Of a DNA stretch of 64,000 nucleotides, positions 45,678 to 54,818 are shown piece after piece (the first letter of the stretch is position 1; every line of letters starts with the position of its first letter). The notes under the pieces are model-generated. The model saw nothing but the letters and a program-made list of their open reading frames with translations. It made no database searches and was not told the origin of the DNA. The stretch covers positions 1 through 64,000 of the forward strand of contig NZ_BCTM01000020.1 in assembly GCF_001571285.1 (NCBI RefSeq), in the 5' to 3' direction. The position numbers and the translations under genes are program-made. Source of the stretch: Kluyvera cryocrescens NBRC 102467. Its GTDB lineage: Bacteria > Pseudomonadota > Gammaproteobacteria > Enterobacterales > Enterobacteriaceae.

Positions 45678-46759
45678 TTCTTCGCCTCCGTGCGGGTATC
45701 AATGGTCACCTGCACCGACATCCCAGGGCGTAGCCGCTGGCTATTCTGCTGGCCTTCATCGACGGCAATACGCACCGGAATACGCTGGGCAATCTTCACA
45801 AAGTTACCGGTGGCATTATCCGGCGAAATAGCGCTGAATTCGACGCCGGTCGCCGGTGAAATACTCTGCACGGTGCCATGGAATTTTTCGCTGTTGAGCG
45901 CATCAACGCTAAAGGTCACCGGCTGCCCAACCCGCACGGTGGCGAGCTGGGTCTCTTTTAAGTTCGCGATAACCCAGTGCTGCGGTGGAACCAGCGGGGC
46001 GAGGTGCGTTCCGGCGGTGACGTAGGCACCAAGACGCACGGCGATTTGACCAAGCTGGCCATCGGTGGGGGCGATGATTCGGGTGTTTTGCAGGTCGATT
46101 TCCGCCAGCTCCAGCGCCGCTTTGGCATTGGCAACGTCCGCCTGAAGCGCATCACGATTGACGATAGTGGATTGCAGATCCTGGCGCGACATCTCAAGCG
46201 TTGCTTTCGCCTGCTCGATATCGGCATTCCCCTGGGCTGCGCTGGCGCGGGCAGAGTCCCGCTCACGAATCGACAGCGAACCGTCGGCAGTCAGGTCCTG
46301 AACGCGTTTTAAATCTGCCTGGGTTTTCAGATTTTGAGCGCGGGCATTTTGCAGCGCGGCATCGTTACGGGCAATGACCGCCTCGGCGCTTTTACGCTGC
46401 TGGAGGTTATTTTTCAACGCGGCTTCTTTCATCGCGAGCTGCGCTTGCGCCTGGTGGACCCGCTGTTTATAGATACGGTCATCAATCTGGAAAAGTAGTT
46501 GGCCTTGTTTAACCTGGTTAAAGTCCTGCACGTTTACCCCGGTGACGTAGCCGCTTACCTGCGGGCTGATGAAGGTGGTTTGCCCACGGACATAGGCGTT
46601 GTCGGTAAACTGGCTGTGGCGGGTAAACGGGGGCAACTGCCAGGCGTACAGAATGACCAGTACGCCGACGAGGCCGATGGCCGCTGCGGTAAAGATCGAA
46701 ACCACGCGGATATTATTGCGGGTGTTGGCCTGTTGCTTGGCCGCATCCTGCTGACTCAT
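45674..46759 (-). CDS. EmrA/HlyD-type periplasmic adaptor
   Basis: The product has 361 residues. A membrane helix at about 20-41 anchors it; a barrel-sandwich/lipoyl part (TDNAYVRGQTTFISPQVSGYV, DNAYV motif typical of EmrA) flanks a long coiled coil (about 95-205), and a beta-barrel completes it. It links the MFS pump to the outer membrane channel. The gene lies 24 bp after the MFS gene and overlaps the channel gene by four bases. Confidence 0.93.
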   Translation of the reverse strand: MSQQDAAKQQANTRNNIRVVSIFTAAAIGLVGVLVILYAWQLPPFTRHSQFTDNAYVRGQTTFISPQVSGYVTGVNVQDFNQVKQGQLLFQIDDRIYKQRVHQAQAQLAMKEAALKNNLQQRKSAEAVIARNDAALQNARAQNLKTQADLKRVQDLTADGSLSIRERDSARASAAQGNADIEQAKATLEMSRQDLQSTIVNRDALQADVANAKAALELAEIDLQNTRIIAPTDGQLGQIAVRLGAYVTAGTHLAPLVPPQHWVIANLKETQLATVRVGQPVTFSVDALNSEKFHGTVQSISPATGVEFSAISPDNATGNFVKIAQRIPVRIAVDEGQQNSQRLRPGMSVQVTIDTRTEAKK

Positions 46760-46783
46760 AACGACTCCAGATCTCTCTTGTTG

Positions 46784-48436
46784 TTATTTGCTACCCGTTG
46801 CGCGTTTGAGCGCAACATGAGCGGTAATTCGCAATCTTAATAATCGCCAGAATACCCATAGCAGCGTAGCAGCGGAGATAGCCGCAGTGAGCAGATAGGT
46901 GTCATTGTAGGCGAGAATATTGGCCTCAAGCGTTGAGGCGGTTTGTAGCAGGGTGTTGGCCTGCACGTTCAGCAGCGCACTGTCGCCAATCTGACTTTGG
47001 TACTGCTGAACATATTGTTGCAGGCGGTCGTTTATCAGCGGGTTTAGCGTTGTGATCTGATCGGCCAACTGGCTGGAGTGAAATTTCTCCCGCCAGGTCT
47101 GGAAAGTGCCGAGAATGGCGGAACCGAGCAGGCCGCCAATATTCTGACTCATGCCAAACAGCACCGAGAAGCTGACTAAGTTGCGCTGGTCGGCAATAAC
47201 GCCGCCGATACCGGCCAGCATCGCCGGTGCCAGGAAGAAGGCACTGCCGAAACCGAGCAGGAACTGGCTCAGCATTAGCTGATCTGGACGGGTTAAACTG
47301 GTGGACTGGCTGTCGAGCAGTGAGGCAATCATAATCAGCGCCAGCGCGGTGGCGGTGGGCCAGTAGAGGCGCGCTGGATTGAGCGTCAGGCAACTGGCGA
47401 TAATTCCGCAGAGGATGCCGGCAAAAATAGACCACGCCAGCGACGTCATCTGTTCGTTCTGTAGCCCGACGTACTGTAACCAGCCAATAACGCCGGTATT
47501 CTGCTCTGCCAGTACGATACGGATCAGCACCATGATTAAGCCCAGCCGCAGAATACTGCCGCTGGAGAGCCAGCGCGTATTGAGCAGCGGATTCGTGCGG
47601 TTATGTTCAAAAATGATGGCGCTGATGACCAGAACTACCGCCGCGGCAAGCGACCAGCCAATCCACTGGGCCTCAAACCACCAGTCCAGACGGCCGAGGG
47701 ACAGCACCGCGCAGATAAGACCCATCCCGGGCGCGAGTAGGATAAAGGTAATAAAATCCTTCTTCTCAAAGACTTTTTTGCGATCGCTGGGCGGCAGTTT
47801 TAGCGCAATCACGCAGGCCAGCGATACCAGCGCGAGTCCGAGTTCGAAAAAGTAGAGCCCGCGCCACTCGTCAATTTGCAGCAGTTCGGTAGAAAACAGT
47901 CGGGCGAGGGGGATGGCCAGCGACGAACCGGTAATCCCGATGGTCAGCGCCTTGAGACGATGCTTCGCTGGCCACGCCTGCACCTGGTAGTAAATCCCTA
48001 ACGAACTGAGCGCCGCCGCCACCATGCCGTGCGCGGCGCGCACCATCAGCGCGGAATTGAGATCGTTGACGAACAGGTGGAAAAAGGTCACCAGTACATA
48101 CAGCACCAGAAAACCTTCGGTAAACGCCCGCAGCCCAAACTGCTGACGGAATTTCACCAGTAGCAGGTTGATGGAAACGTTGGTCATCACGTAAACCGCA
48201 GGCAGCCACGCGATCTCCGTCGACCAGGCGGCGAATGAACCCTGCAGGTTTTGCAGGTTGGCGGTGACCACCGCATTACCTAACGCGCCAGTCAGGCACA
48301 CCAGCAGCCCAACGATGCCATAGGCTACGCGTTTAGCCGGGTGATGAATGGGCGTTGAAGGGGAACCGAGAATGGCCGGTTTTTCGTGAGGCGCCCAGTC
48401 GTGTGGGGCGTAGGGATCGCGACGCGGTGGCGACAT
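46784..48436 (-). CDS. EmrB-like MFS drug transporter (DHA2 family, 14 helices)
   Basis: The product has 550 residues. After 35 hydrophilic residues the 14-helix DHA2 pattern begins (AYGIVGLLVCLTGALGNAVV). The motif DxxxSSxxxxVQ and the GSAFFLAPAMLAGIGGV region near the middle are typical. It exports hydrophobic or aromatic compounds in exchange for protons. It starts inside the stop of the MarR gene (TAATG, one-base overlap). Confidence 0.92.
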   Translation of the reverse strand: MSPPRRDPYAPHDWAPHEKPAILGSPSTPIHHPAKRVAYGIVGLLVCLTGALGNAVVTANLQNLQGSFAAWSTEIAWLPAVYVMTNVSINLLLVKFRQQFGLRAFTEGFLVLYVLVTFFHLFVNDLNSALMVRAAHGMVAAALSSLGIYYQVQAWPAKHRLKALTIGITGSSLAIPLARLFSTELLQIDEWRGLYFFELGLALVSLACVIALKLPPSDRKKVFEKKDFITFILLAPGMGLICAVLSLGRLDWWFEAQWIGWSLAAAVVLVISAIIFEHNRTNPLLNTRWLSSGSILRLGLIMVLIRIVLAEQNTGVIGWLQYVGLQNEQMTSLAWSIFAGILCGIIASCLTLNPARLYWPTATALALIMIASLLDSQSTSLTRPDQLMLSQFLLGFGSAFFLAPAMLAGIGGVIADQRNLVSFSVLFGMSQNIGGLLGSAILGTFQTWREKFHSSQLADQITTLNPLINDRLQQYVQQYQSQIGDSALLNVQANTLLQTASTLEANILAYNDTYLLTAAISAATLLWVFWRLLRLRITAHVALKRATGSK

Positions 48437-48867
48437 TATTTCTTCTCCACTTCACGCAGCAGTTTTAACAGTACCTCGTAGGTTTTTTCCTGCTCTTCAG
48501 GGGTGATAACGGTGAGGATCTCTTCGCGAAGTTCATCGGCAACCGCTTTGACCTGATGAAACAGCTCGCGGCCTTTTTCCGTTGCCACCAGCAGGCGCTT
48601 GCGTTTGTCGCGCTCGGTGATCACCCGTTCAACCAGCCCTAAATCCACCAGTTTATTAATCAATGGCACCACGGTCGCGCTCTCAACGCCCAGCTCTTGC
48701 GCTAACTCGGTTTGCGAAAGCGGCTGCTCATTTCTGGCTATCGCAGCGACGGCCACCCAGGTGGCCTGGCTCATGCCAAGATCTTTTAGCCGTCGATTGA
48801 CGGCCAGCCGCCAGTGGTGAGCGGTGAGATAGAGGAGATGGGAGAAATTAAGCTGTCGGTTATCCAT
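48436..48867 (-). CDS. MarR-family repressor of the efflux operon
   Basis: The product has 143 residues with the winged helix-turn-helix of MarR (QPLSQTELAQELGVESATVVPLINKLVDLGLVERVITERDKRKRLL, about 47-92). It is the first gene of the operon MarR-MFS-adaptor-channel-methyltransferase and so is probably autoregulated; phenolic ligands release many family members. A perfect 18-bp palindrome just upstream is the likely operator. Confidence 0.92.
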   Translation of the reverse strand: MDNRQLNFSHLLYLTAHHWRLAVNRRLKDLGMSQATWVAVAAIARNEQPLSQTELAQELGVESATVVPLINKLVDLGLVERVITERDKRKRLLVATEKGRELFHQVKAVADELREEILTVITPEEQEKTYEVLLKLLREVEKK

Positions 48868-48883
48868 GGCGAATCATTCATAA

Positions 48884-48901
48884 TCATTAGAGCTCTAATG
48901 A
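48884..48901. promoter_or_regulatory. operator-like palindrome of the MarR efflux operon
   Basis: TCATTAGAGCTCTAATGA is an exact 18-bp palindrome, 17 bp upstream of the MarR start. Its length and symmetry suit a MarR dimer. Confidence 0.75.
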
Positions 48902-48982
48902 GTTTACGTTCGGCGGAAACCATAATTCAAGTGAATATGAAAAATAAGTCTTATCTGAGAGGCGCGGTTGAGGTTAGGGTTT

Positions 48983-49009
48983 GCCCGGCTTCAGGCGGCG
49001 AAGCCGGGC
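48983..49009. terminator. hairpin downstream of the MHS transporter
   Basis: GCCCGGCTTC/GAAGCCGGGC form a perfect 10-bp stem with a seven-base loop, 8 bp beyond the stop of the minus-strand transporter. No U-run follows on that strand; the GCCCGGC core also resembles enterobacterial REP units. Confidence 0.6.
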
Positions 49010-49016
49010 GATGTCG

Positions 49017-50339
49017 TTAGATTTGGCTGGTTTGCGCATTGACCACGGCGGACTGGCGCTTGCTGCGGCTGGCAAAGAAAATGGCCGTCAGCGAGATAGC
49101 CACGGTGGCGCCCAGATACCAGGCGACGGGCACCCAGTCACCGTCATATTTAGCCAATAGGCCGGTAGCGATAAGCGGGGCGGTACCGCCTGCCAGCGCT
49201 GCACCAATTTGGTAGCCCAAAGTGATACCGGTATAGCGGACGTTAGCGTTGAAAATTTCTGAACACAGCGTCCCCAGCACGGCGGTAATCGGGGCCCACA
49301 GAATGCCGAACATTACCACCGTTGCCAGCATGATCGCCCAGGTGGTTCCGGTATCCAGCAGCATAAACCACGGCACGATAAACAGCCCCAGCAGCGTGAC
49401 GCTCAGTGCATACATACGCTGGCGACCAATTTTATCGGATAACAGCCCCATTAATGGGATCATTACGGTAGCAACCAACGCCCCAAGGGTGACAGCTTCC
49501 AGCACCTGGGATTTTTGATAAGTTAACGTGGTGGTGGCGTAGCTGACCACAAAGGTCGAGAAAATATAAAACGGTGCGGTTTCCACCACTTTTAAACCGG
49601 CGGCAATAATCACTTCACGCCAGTGGTGCTTGAGCGTTTCACGCAGCGGTGCTTTGGCCACCTGACCGGACTCTTTCACTTTCTTGAAGTCTGGCGTTTC
49701 ATCAATATCTTTACGGATCCACAGGCCAACCAGCACCAGTGCGGCGCTCATCAGGAACGGAATGCGCCAGCCCCAGGAAAGGAACTGCTCTTCGCTAAAC
49801 AACGTCATCAGCGACACAATAAAGGTCGCCATCAGCATACCGATAGTGACGCCCGCCTGCGGAATACTGCCAAAGAAACCTTTGCGTTTTTCCGGTGCAT
49901 ATTCATAGGCCAACAGCAGCGCGCCGCCCCATTCACCACCAATACCAATTCCCTGAATAATACGCATTAAAATCAGCAGGATTGGCGCCCAAATACCAAT
50001 TTGATCATAGGTTGGCAGCAGGCCAATCATCACGGTAGCCGTCCCCATCAGCGAGAGGGTCAGGACTAAGGTTTTTTTGCGGCCAATGCGGTCACCAATG
50101 TGGGCGAAAATTACGCCGCCAATGGGACGAATAAAGAAAGTCAGCGAGAAAGAGAGATAGGAGAGAATCAGGCCGATAACCGGGTCAACCATTGGGAAAA
50201 AGATTTTGTTGAACACCAATGCGGCAGCCGTGCCGTAGAGAAAATAGTCAAACCATTCAATGGAACTGCCCGTCAGGCTCGCAATCAGGACCCTTTTGTT
50301 CTTTTTCAGGATCGTGGTGCTGCTTTCTTGTATTGTCAT
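49017..50339 (-). CDS. MHS-family MFS metabolite:H+ symporter
   Basis: The product has 440 residues from the ATG at 50339, which has a GGGAG ribosome-binding site; 21 upstream codons are excluded. The pattern is that of ProP/ShiA/KgtP transporters: SLTGSSIEWFDYFLYGTAAALVFNKIFFP at the start, the IGDRIGRKK loop (about 89-97), RIIQGIGIGGEWGGALLLAYEYAPEKRKG and SDKIGRQR after helix 8. Substrates are small organic acids or betaines; shikimate is possible but not shown. Confidence 0.88.
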   Translation of the reverse strand: MTIQESSTTILKKNKRVLIASLTGSSIEWFDYFLYGTAAALVFNKIFFPMVDPVIGLILSYLSFSLTFFIRPIGGVIFAHIGDRIGRKKTLVLTLSLMGTATVMIGLLPTYDQIGIWAPILLILMRIIQGIGIGGEWGGALLLAYEYAPEKRKGFFGSIPQAGVTIGMLMATFIVSLMTLFSEEQFLSWGWRIPFLMSAALVLVGLWIRKDIDETPDFKKVKESGQVAKAPLRETLKHHWREVIIAAGLKVVETAPFYIFSTFVVSYATTTLTYQKSQVLEAVTLGALVATVMIPLMGLLSDKIGRQRMYALSVTLLGLFIVPWFMLLDTGTTWAIMLATVVMFGILWAPITAVLGTLCSEIFNANVRYTGITLGYQIGAALAGGTAPLIATGLLAKYDGDWVPVAWYLGATVAISLTAIFFASRSKRQSAVVNAQTSQI

Positions 50340-50696
50340 GAAGAATAACTCCCGCCACATTGGGTTAAAATCAGGTGGCACCTTTGGGGTGAAAAGGTAC
50401 AACCTGAATTGTGAAAAAGGTTGCTTGAATGTTAAGCAACTTAGATATGCGCGTTATCTTTGGCAAGCGTGGCGTTGAAATTTGTGAGCCAAAATGAGTC
50501 TCATTTTTGTTTCAAGAAACTAAAATCATGCTTTATGTTGGCACTTAATTCTGATTATCAATCATTTTATAGGGTAATATTCAGGTGCAACCGCCTTGTT
50601 TTTAGACGTTTCTGGTTATTTCAGGATTGTTACAAATTGATCGGGCTTGGGGGATAATCGTCCCATGTTGGTTTTGTTAAAGGAGCACAGAGCACC
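50340..50696. other. AT-rich divergent promoter region (MHS transporter / ydcF)
   Basis: The middle is AT-rich and has no frame of interest. A ribosome-binding site AAAGGAG precedes ydcF. I see no regulator site with certainty. Confidence 0.35.
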
Positions 50697-51491
50697 ATGA
50701 GCTTGTTATGTTTACCCGAAGCGACGCTGGCGGCAGCCAACCGGCTGGGGCGCTGGTTGGCGCAGGGTGATATGGCCGGGGAGCCAGCCGTTGCCAACGC
50801 ACCGCTGGTCGTTCTGGCGGGTAACGCCGTCATGCCAACCGTGGATGCCGCCTGTCGGCTGGCTAAGTTAAGCGGTGGGACGCTATTGATCTGCGGCGGC
50901 GTAGGGCACTCAACTTCGTTCCTTTATCAGACGATAGCGCAACACCCGCGCTACCGGGCGATCGCGATTCTTGACCAGCCGGAAGCAGCGCTGCTGGCGG
51001 AGATTGCGCATCGTTTCTGGCAGATCCCCAGGGAACGTATCGTGATAGAAGATCAATCCACCAACTGCGGTGAGAACGCATGGTTTACGCGTCGGGTGAT
51101 GGAACGGCTCGGCATTGAGGTGCCGGTTGCCACGTTGGTTCAGGATCCCACCATGCAGCGGCGTACCATGGCGACATTTTCCCGGGCCTGGCAAGATGTG
51201 ACGGTGTCACCGAAATGGGTGAGCTATCCCGGCTATATCCCGCTCCTGCAAAATACGTCTGATGGCGTGGCCTGGCAGCAGCCTGCTGAGGGGCTGTGGT
51301 CGGTTGGCCGTTATCTGTCGCTTATTCTCGGCGAGCTGCCGCGTTTACGCGACGACGCGCAGGGCTACGGCCCGCGGGGCAAAGATTTTATCGTTCACGT
51401 TGAGATCCCCGATGAGATTGAAGAGGCCTGGCAACAGCTTGCCGCAGAACCTCAACTGCGACAGGAACGGGCGGATCGTCATCTCGCTTAA
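50697..51491 (+). CDS. ydcF: YdcF, DUF218-family SAM-binding protein
   Basis: The product has 264 residues (E. coli 266). Conserved blocks are VVLAGNAVMPTVDAACRLAK, ICGGVGHSTSFLYQTIAQHP, IEDQSTNCGENAWFT, VQDPTMQRRTMATF and YLSLILGELPRLRDDAQGYGPRG. E. coli YdcF binds S-adenosylmethionine; its role is unknown. The order with aldA matches E. coli. Confidence 0.93.
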   Translation: MSLLCLPEATLAAANRLGRWLAQGDMAGEPAVANAPLVVLAGNAVMPTVDAACRLAKLSGGTLLICGGVGHSTSFLYQTIAQHPRYRAIAILDQPEAALLAEIAHRFWQIPRERIVIEDQSTNCGENAWFTRRVMERLGIEVPVATLVQDPTMQRRTMATFSRAWQDVTVSPKWVSYPGYIPLLQNTSDGVAWQQPAEGLWSVGRYLSLILGELPRLRDDAQGYGPRGKDFIVHVEIPDEIEEAWQQLAAEPQLRQERADRHLA

Positions 51492-51525
51492 CAACGCGCA
51501 GCGGGTCAGCTCCGGCGGCTCGCTG

Positions 51526-52044
51526 CTAGCGAAAGCTCCACTGCATGCTGACGACAAATATTGACGGCAAAATGATGCCGCTCTCAATGCCAAAATAGTC
51601 GGTAAAGTTGTATTGCAGGCCGTGATAAATGTAGGGCGAGAAACCGATGCCGGTGATTTTCTTCGCTGTCCGGTAGGCACCGTCATCGCCACAGTGACTG
51701 AAGGCGTCAAAGAAAAACTCGCCGGTGTAGGCGTAAATTCCCTTAAAGGTCCATCCCGTTTGGCTGTTTAGCCAATCCCGCCGCACGCCCAGCGTCAGGC
51801 AGCGGTCAGCAAAACTGTTCTTCATCGTGCCGACGAGCAGGCTGTACTTTGAATCGGCCGACAGCTTGCGCTCGGCTGAGAAAAAATCGTTATTGAATTT
51901 TTCATTATATTGACCGTGATTACCGGTCATATGATAGACAAACGAACCCGTATTGATGGAATACAGATTAATTTCCCCCGCTTTGCAGGGCGCAGCCAGC
52001 GCGGCGGCGGACGCAAATACTGATGAAACGAGGGTTCTGCGCAT
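51526..52044 (-). CDS. exported protein of unknown function, possible small outer membrane barrel
   Basis: The product has 172 residues. An N-terminal signal (MRRTLVSSVFASAAALAAPCKA, cleavage near 22) is followed by alternating hydrophobic and polar strands (EINLYSINTGSFVYHMTGNHG, KYSLLVGTMKNSF, GIGFSPYIYHGLQYNFTDYFGI, IILPSIFVVSMQWSFR) as in an eight-strand beta barrel of the PagP/OmpX size class. Two Cys (in RCLTLG and HCGDDG) could form a disulfide. I do not recognise the family; it is not part of the E. coli aldA region. It faces aldA with 223 bp between. Confidence 0.7.
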   Translation of the reverse strand: MRRTLVSSVFASAAALAAPCKAGEINLYSINTGSFVYHMTGNHGQYNEKFNNDFFSAERKLSADSKYSLLVGTMKNSFADRCLTLGVRRDWLNSQTGWTFKGIYAYTGEFFFDAFSHCGDDGAYRTAKKITGIGFSPYIYHGLQYNFTDYFGIESGIILPSIFVVSMQWSFR

Positions 52045-52267
52045 GATTACACTCAGTCAGGCCAAAAATTAAAAATAATGGGCTGCATCATACGGTTTTG
52101 GCGGTAAACAAAGGCTCAACCGGAATCGGGCATGGTGAGAGAACCCGGGGTTTTGTTTATGAGTTGCCTCACAGAAACGGACTGATTCGGTAGGAAAAGT
52201 TGCCGAAATGTATATGTATTTAACAATATTTTCACTTGTTAAAACAGCATACAGACAGGAGCAGGTC

Positions 52268-53713
52268 ATGACGGCAACCGTGCAACATCCGATGTATATT
52301 GATGGTCAATTCGTAATCTGGCAGGGGAATAACTGGATTGATGTGGTTAATCCGGCGACGGAGGAGCGTCTTTCCCGTATTCCTGATGGTGACGCTGAAC
52401 ACGCCAGGTTAGCCATTGATGCCGCCGAGCGCGCCCAGCCGGCGTGGGAGGCACTGCCGGCTATTGAACGTGCCGGATGGCTGCGTAAGATTGCTGCCGG
52501 GATCCGCGCGCGCGCGCCGGAAATTGCGCAGATGATAGTGTCCGAAGGCGGCAAAATACAGCAGTTAGCGGAAGTAGAGGTGGGCTTCACCGCAGACTAT
52601 ATTGAGTATATGGCTGAATGGGCTCGTCGCTATGAAGGTGAAATTCTGCAAAGCGACCGCCCGGGCGAGAATATCTTTGTCTTCAAACGCGCGCTGGGGG
52701 TCACGACCGGCATTCTGCCGTGGAACTTCCCGTTCTTTCTTATCGCTCGCAAGCTTGCGCCCGCGCTGATCACGGGCAACACCATCGTCATTAAACCCAG
52801 CGAATTCACCCCTAATAACGCCGTCGCTTTTGCCGAAATTGTTCACGACATTGGTCTGCCCAAAGGGGTCTTCAACCTGGTCTTGGGCCGTGGTGAAACC
52901 GTGGGTCAGGAGCTGGCCGGCAACCCGAAAGTCGCGATGGTGAGCATGACCGGAAGCGTAGCGGCCGGTGAGAAAATTATGGCGGCGGCGGCGAAAAACA
53001 TCACCAAAGTGTGCCTGGAACTGGGCGGCAAAGCCCCAGCCATTGTGCTCGACGACGCCGATTTGGAACTGGCGGTGAAGGCGGTGGTCGATTCACGCGT
53101 TATCAATACCGGGCAGGTTTGTAACTGCGCAGAACGACTGTATGTGCAAAAAGGTATCTACGATCGCTTCGTTAATAAGCTGGGTGAAGCGATGAAGGCG
53201 GTGGCGTTTGGCGATCCTTCACAGCGGAATGATATTGCAATGGGGCCACTGATTAACGCTGCCGCGCTTGAGCGCGTTGAGCAAAAGGTCGCTAAGGCTG
53301 TCTCTCAGGGAGCGCGCGTGGCGCTGGGGGGAAAAGCGGTGGACGGTGCCGGCTATTTCTATCCACCAACGCTGCTGCTGGATGTGCGTCAGGATATGAG
53401 CATTATGCATGAAGAGACCTTTGGCCCGGTGCTGCCGGTGGTGGTGTTTGATACGCTCGATGACGCCCTGAAAATGGCCAACGACAGTGAATACGGCCTG
53501 ACGTCTTCCATTTATACCCGTGACCTTAACCTGGCCATGAAGGCCGTACGTGGACTGAAGTTTGGCGAAACGTATATTAATCGCGAACACTTTGAAGCGA
53601 TGCAGGGCTTCCATGCGGGCTGGCGTAAATCCGGGATTGGCGGGGCTGACGGCAAGCACGGACTGAACGAATACCTGCAAACTCAGATGGTCTATTTACA
53701 GACTCAAGGCTAA
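52268..53713 (+). CDS. aldA: AldA, lactaldehyde/glycolaldehyde dehydrogenase
   Basis: The product has 481 residues from the ATG at 52268 (E. coli 479), preceded by GACAGGAGC. It oxidises L-lactaldehyde to lactate and glycolaldehyde to glycolate using NAD+. The family features include HPMYIDGQFVIW at the start, GVTTGILPWNFPFFLIARKL, catalytic Glu in CLELGGKAPAIV and catalytic Cys in NTGQVCNCAERLYV, and FGETYINREHFEAMQGFHAGW near the end. Confidence 0.97.
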   Translation: MTATVQHPMYIDGQFVIWQGNNWIDVVNPATEERLSRIPDGDAEHARLAIDAAERAQPAWEALPAIERAGWLRKIAAGIRARAPEIAQMIVSEGGKIQQLAEVEVGFTADYIEYMAEWARRYEGEILQSDRPGENIFVFKRALGVTTGILPWNFPFFLIARKLAPALITGNTIVIKPSEFTPNNAVAFAEIVHDIGLPKGVFNLVLGRGETVGQELAGNPKVAMVSMTGSVAAGEKIMAAAAKNITKVCLELGGKAPAIVLDDADLELAVKAVVDSRVINTGQVCNCAERLYVQKGIYDRFVNKLGEAMKAVAFGDPSQRNDIAMGPLINAAALERVEQKVAKAVSQGARVALGGKAVDGAGYFYPPTLLLDVRQDMSIMHEETFGPVLPVVVFDTLDDALKMANDSEYGLTSSIYTRDLNLAMKAVRGLKFGETYINREHFEAMQGFHAGWRKSGIGGADGKHGLNEYLQTQMVYLQTQG

Positions 53714-53719
53714 GCCGCG

Positions 53720-53744
53720 GGATGGCCGGAACATCCGGCCATCC
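53720..53744. terminator. hairpin between aldA and the convergent Ada-like gene
   Basis: GGATGGCCGG/CCGGCCATCC is a perfect 10-bp stem with loop AACAT. It follows the aldA stop by seven bases and lies just before the end of the convergent gene; the U-run is weak. Confidence 0.65.
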
Positions 53745-53747
53745 TCT

Positions 53748-54818
53748 CTAGTTACGCTCGGCTGCCGGGCTTTCGCTGAGCGCTTTTTCATGATCCAGCA
53801 GCCAGGCTTTACGCGCCACGCCGCCGCCGTAGCCAGTCATGCTGCCATCTTTGCCGATCACCCGATGACAGGGGATCACGATCGCAATCCGATTGGCTCC
53901 GTTTGCCGCCGCCACGGCGCGGGAGGCGGTTGGCTTATTAAGGCTTTCCGCCAGCGCCTGATAATGGGTGGTGTGGCCGCAGGGAAGTAGCCCCAACGCC
54001 TGCCAGACGCGACGCTGAAAATCGCTGCCGGGCGTATCCAACGACAGCGTAAACTCACGACGCTGACCGGCAAAATATTCACCGATTTCTCGTTCCGCCT
54101 GATGGGTGTGATTATTGCTGCCGGCAATAATCCGTGCGCGTAATAAGCGCTGTAGATCGCGAAATTCGGTCTCCAGCATGCGCCTATCGACAAATTCCAG
54201 CAGGCACACGCCGCGCTCGGTGGCGCAAACGAACATCGGGCCCAGCGGCGTGGTAAAACGGTGAATTAAGATGGTCTGCTGATGCGCGACTGGCGACTGG
54301 CCCGTCAGCTTTTTACAGGTATAGCCAAAACCGCTTAACGATTCATAGCCGTTATCAAAGGCAACGTCGGTGGCATTGCGTCCGGCCTTGAGCTCCTGTA
54401 GCGCCACGTTGACTCGCTGCATGCGTTGAAAGGCTTGAAAGGTCATGCCGTGATGCTGCAAAAACCAGCGCCGCACGCGCTCCGGACTGATGCCGTTTTC
54501 GCGCAGTTGACTGTCTCCGACGCGCGCTTTCGGCGTGAGTCGCACCAGAGCCAGCGCCTGTTCAATGTAATCCGGTGCGGAACAGGCATTCTCGGTGGGC
54601 CGGCAGACTTTGCACGGGCGAAAGCCCGCATCCAGCGCAGATTTAAAACGATCAAAAAATTCGACGTTCTCACGCTTGGGTTTGCGCGCCCGACAAATTG
54701 ACAGGCAAAACACGCCGGTGGTTTTAACGCCGACATAGAAAACCCCGGTGTATTCTGCGGCGCGTTCAAGCAGCGCCTGGTACCAGATATCACACTGCGC
54801 GCTATCGCTGATTTTCAT
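53748..54818 (-). CDS. Ada-like bifunctional regulator and O6-methylguanine-DNA methyltransferase
   Basis: The product has 356 residues when the ATG at 54818 is used (a TTG two codons earlier is rejected), and then the zinc cysteines fall at 38, 42, 69 and 72, the E. coli Ada numbers (GVFCLSICRAR, GFRPCKVCRP). An AraC-like helix-turn-helix follows (LRENGISPERVRRWFLQHHGMTFQAFQRMQRV, about 108-139). The C-terminal methyltransferase has IPCHRVIGKDGSMTGYGGG with acceptor Cys319. It repairs O6-alkylguanine and phosphotriesters and may activate its own locus. It is separate from the usual ada-alkB and overlaps the next gene upstream by 17 bp. Confidence 0.88.
   Translation of the reverse strand: MKISDSAQCDIWYQALLERAAEYTGVFYVGVKTTGVFCLSICRARKPKRENVEFFDRFKSALDAGFRPCKVCRPTENACSAPDYIEQALALVRLTPKARVGDSQLRENGISPERVRRWFLQHHGMTFQAFQRMQRVNVALQELKAGRNATDVAFDNGYESLSGFGYTCKKLTGQSPVAHQQTILIHRFTTPLGPMFVCATERGVCLLEFVDRRMLETEFRDLQRLLRARIIAGSNNHTHQAEREIGEYFAGQRREFTLSLDTPGSDFQRRVWQALGLLPCGHTTHYQALAESLNKPTASRAVAAANGANRIAIVIPCHRVIGKDGSMTGYGGGVARKAWLLDHEKALSESPAAERN

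Noticed and set aside
48983-49009. REP/BIME array
   Set aside because: Only one unit is present, so it is listed as a hairpin/terminator.
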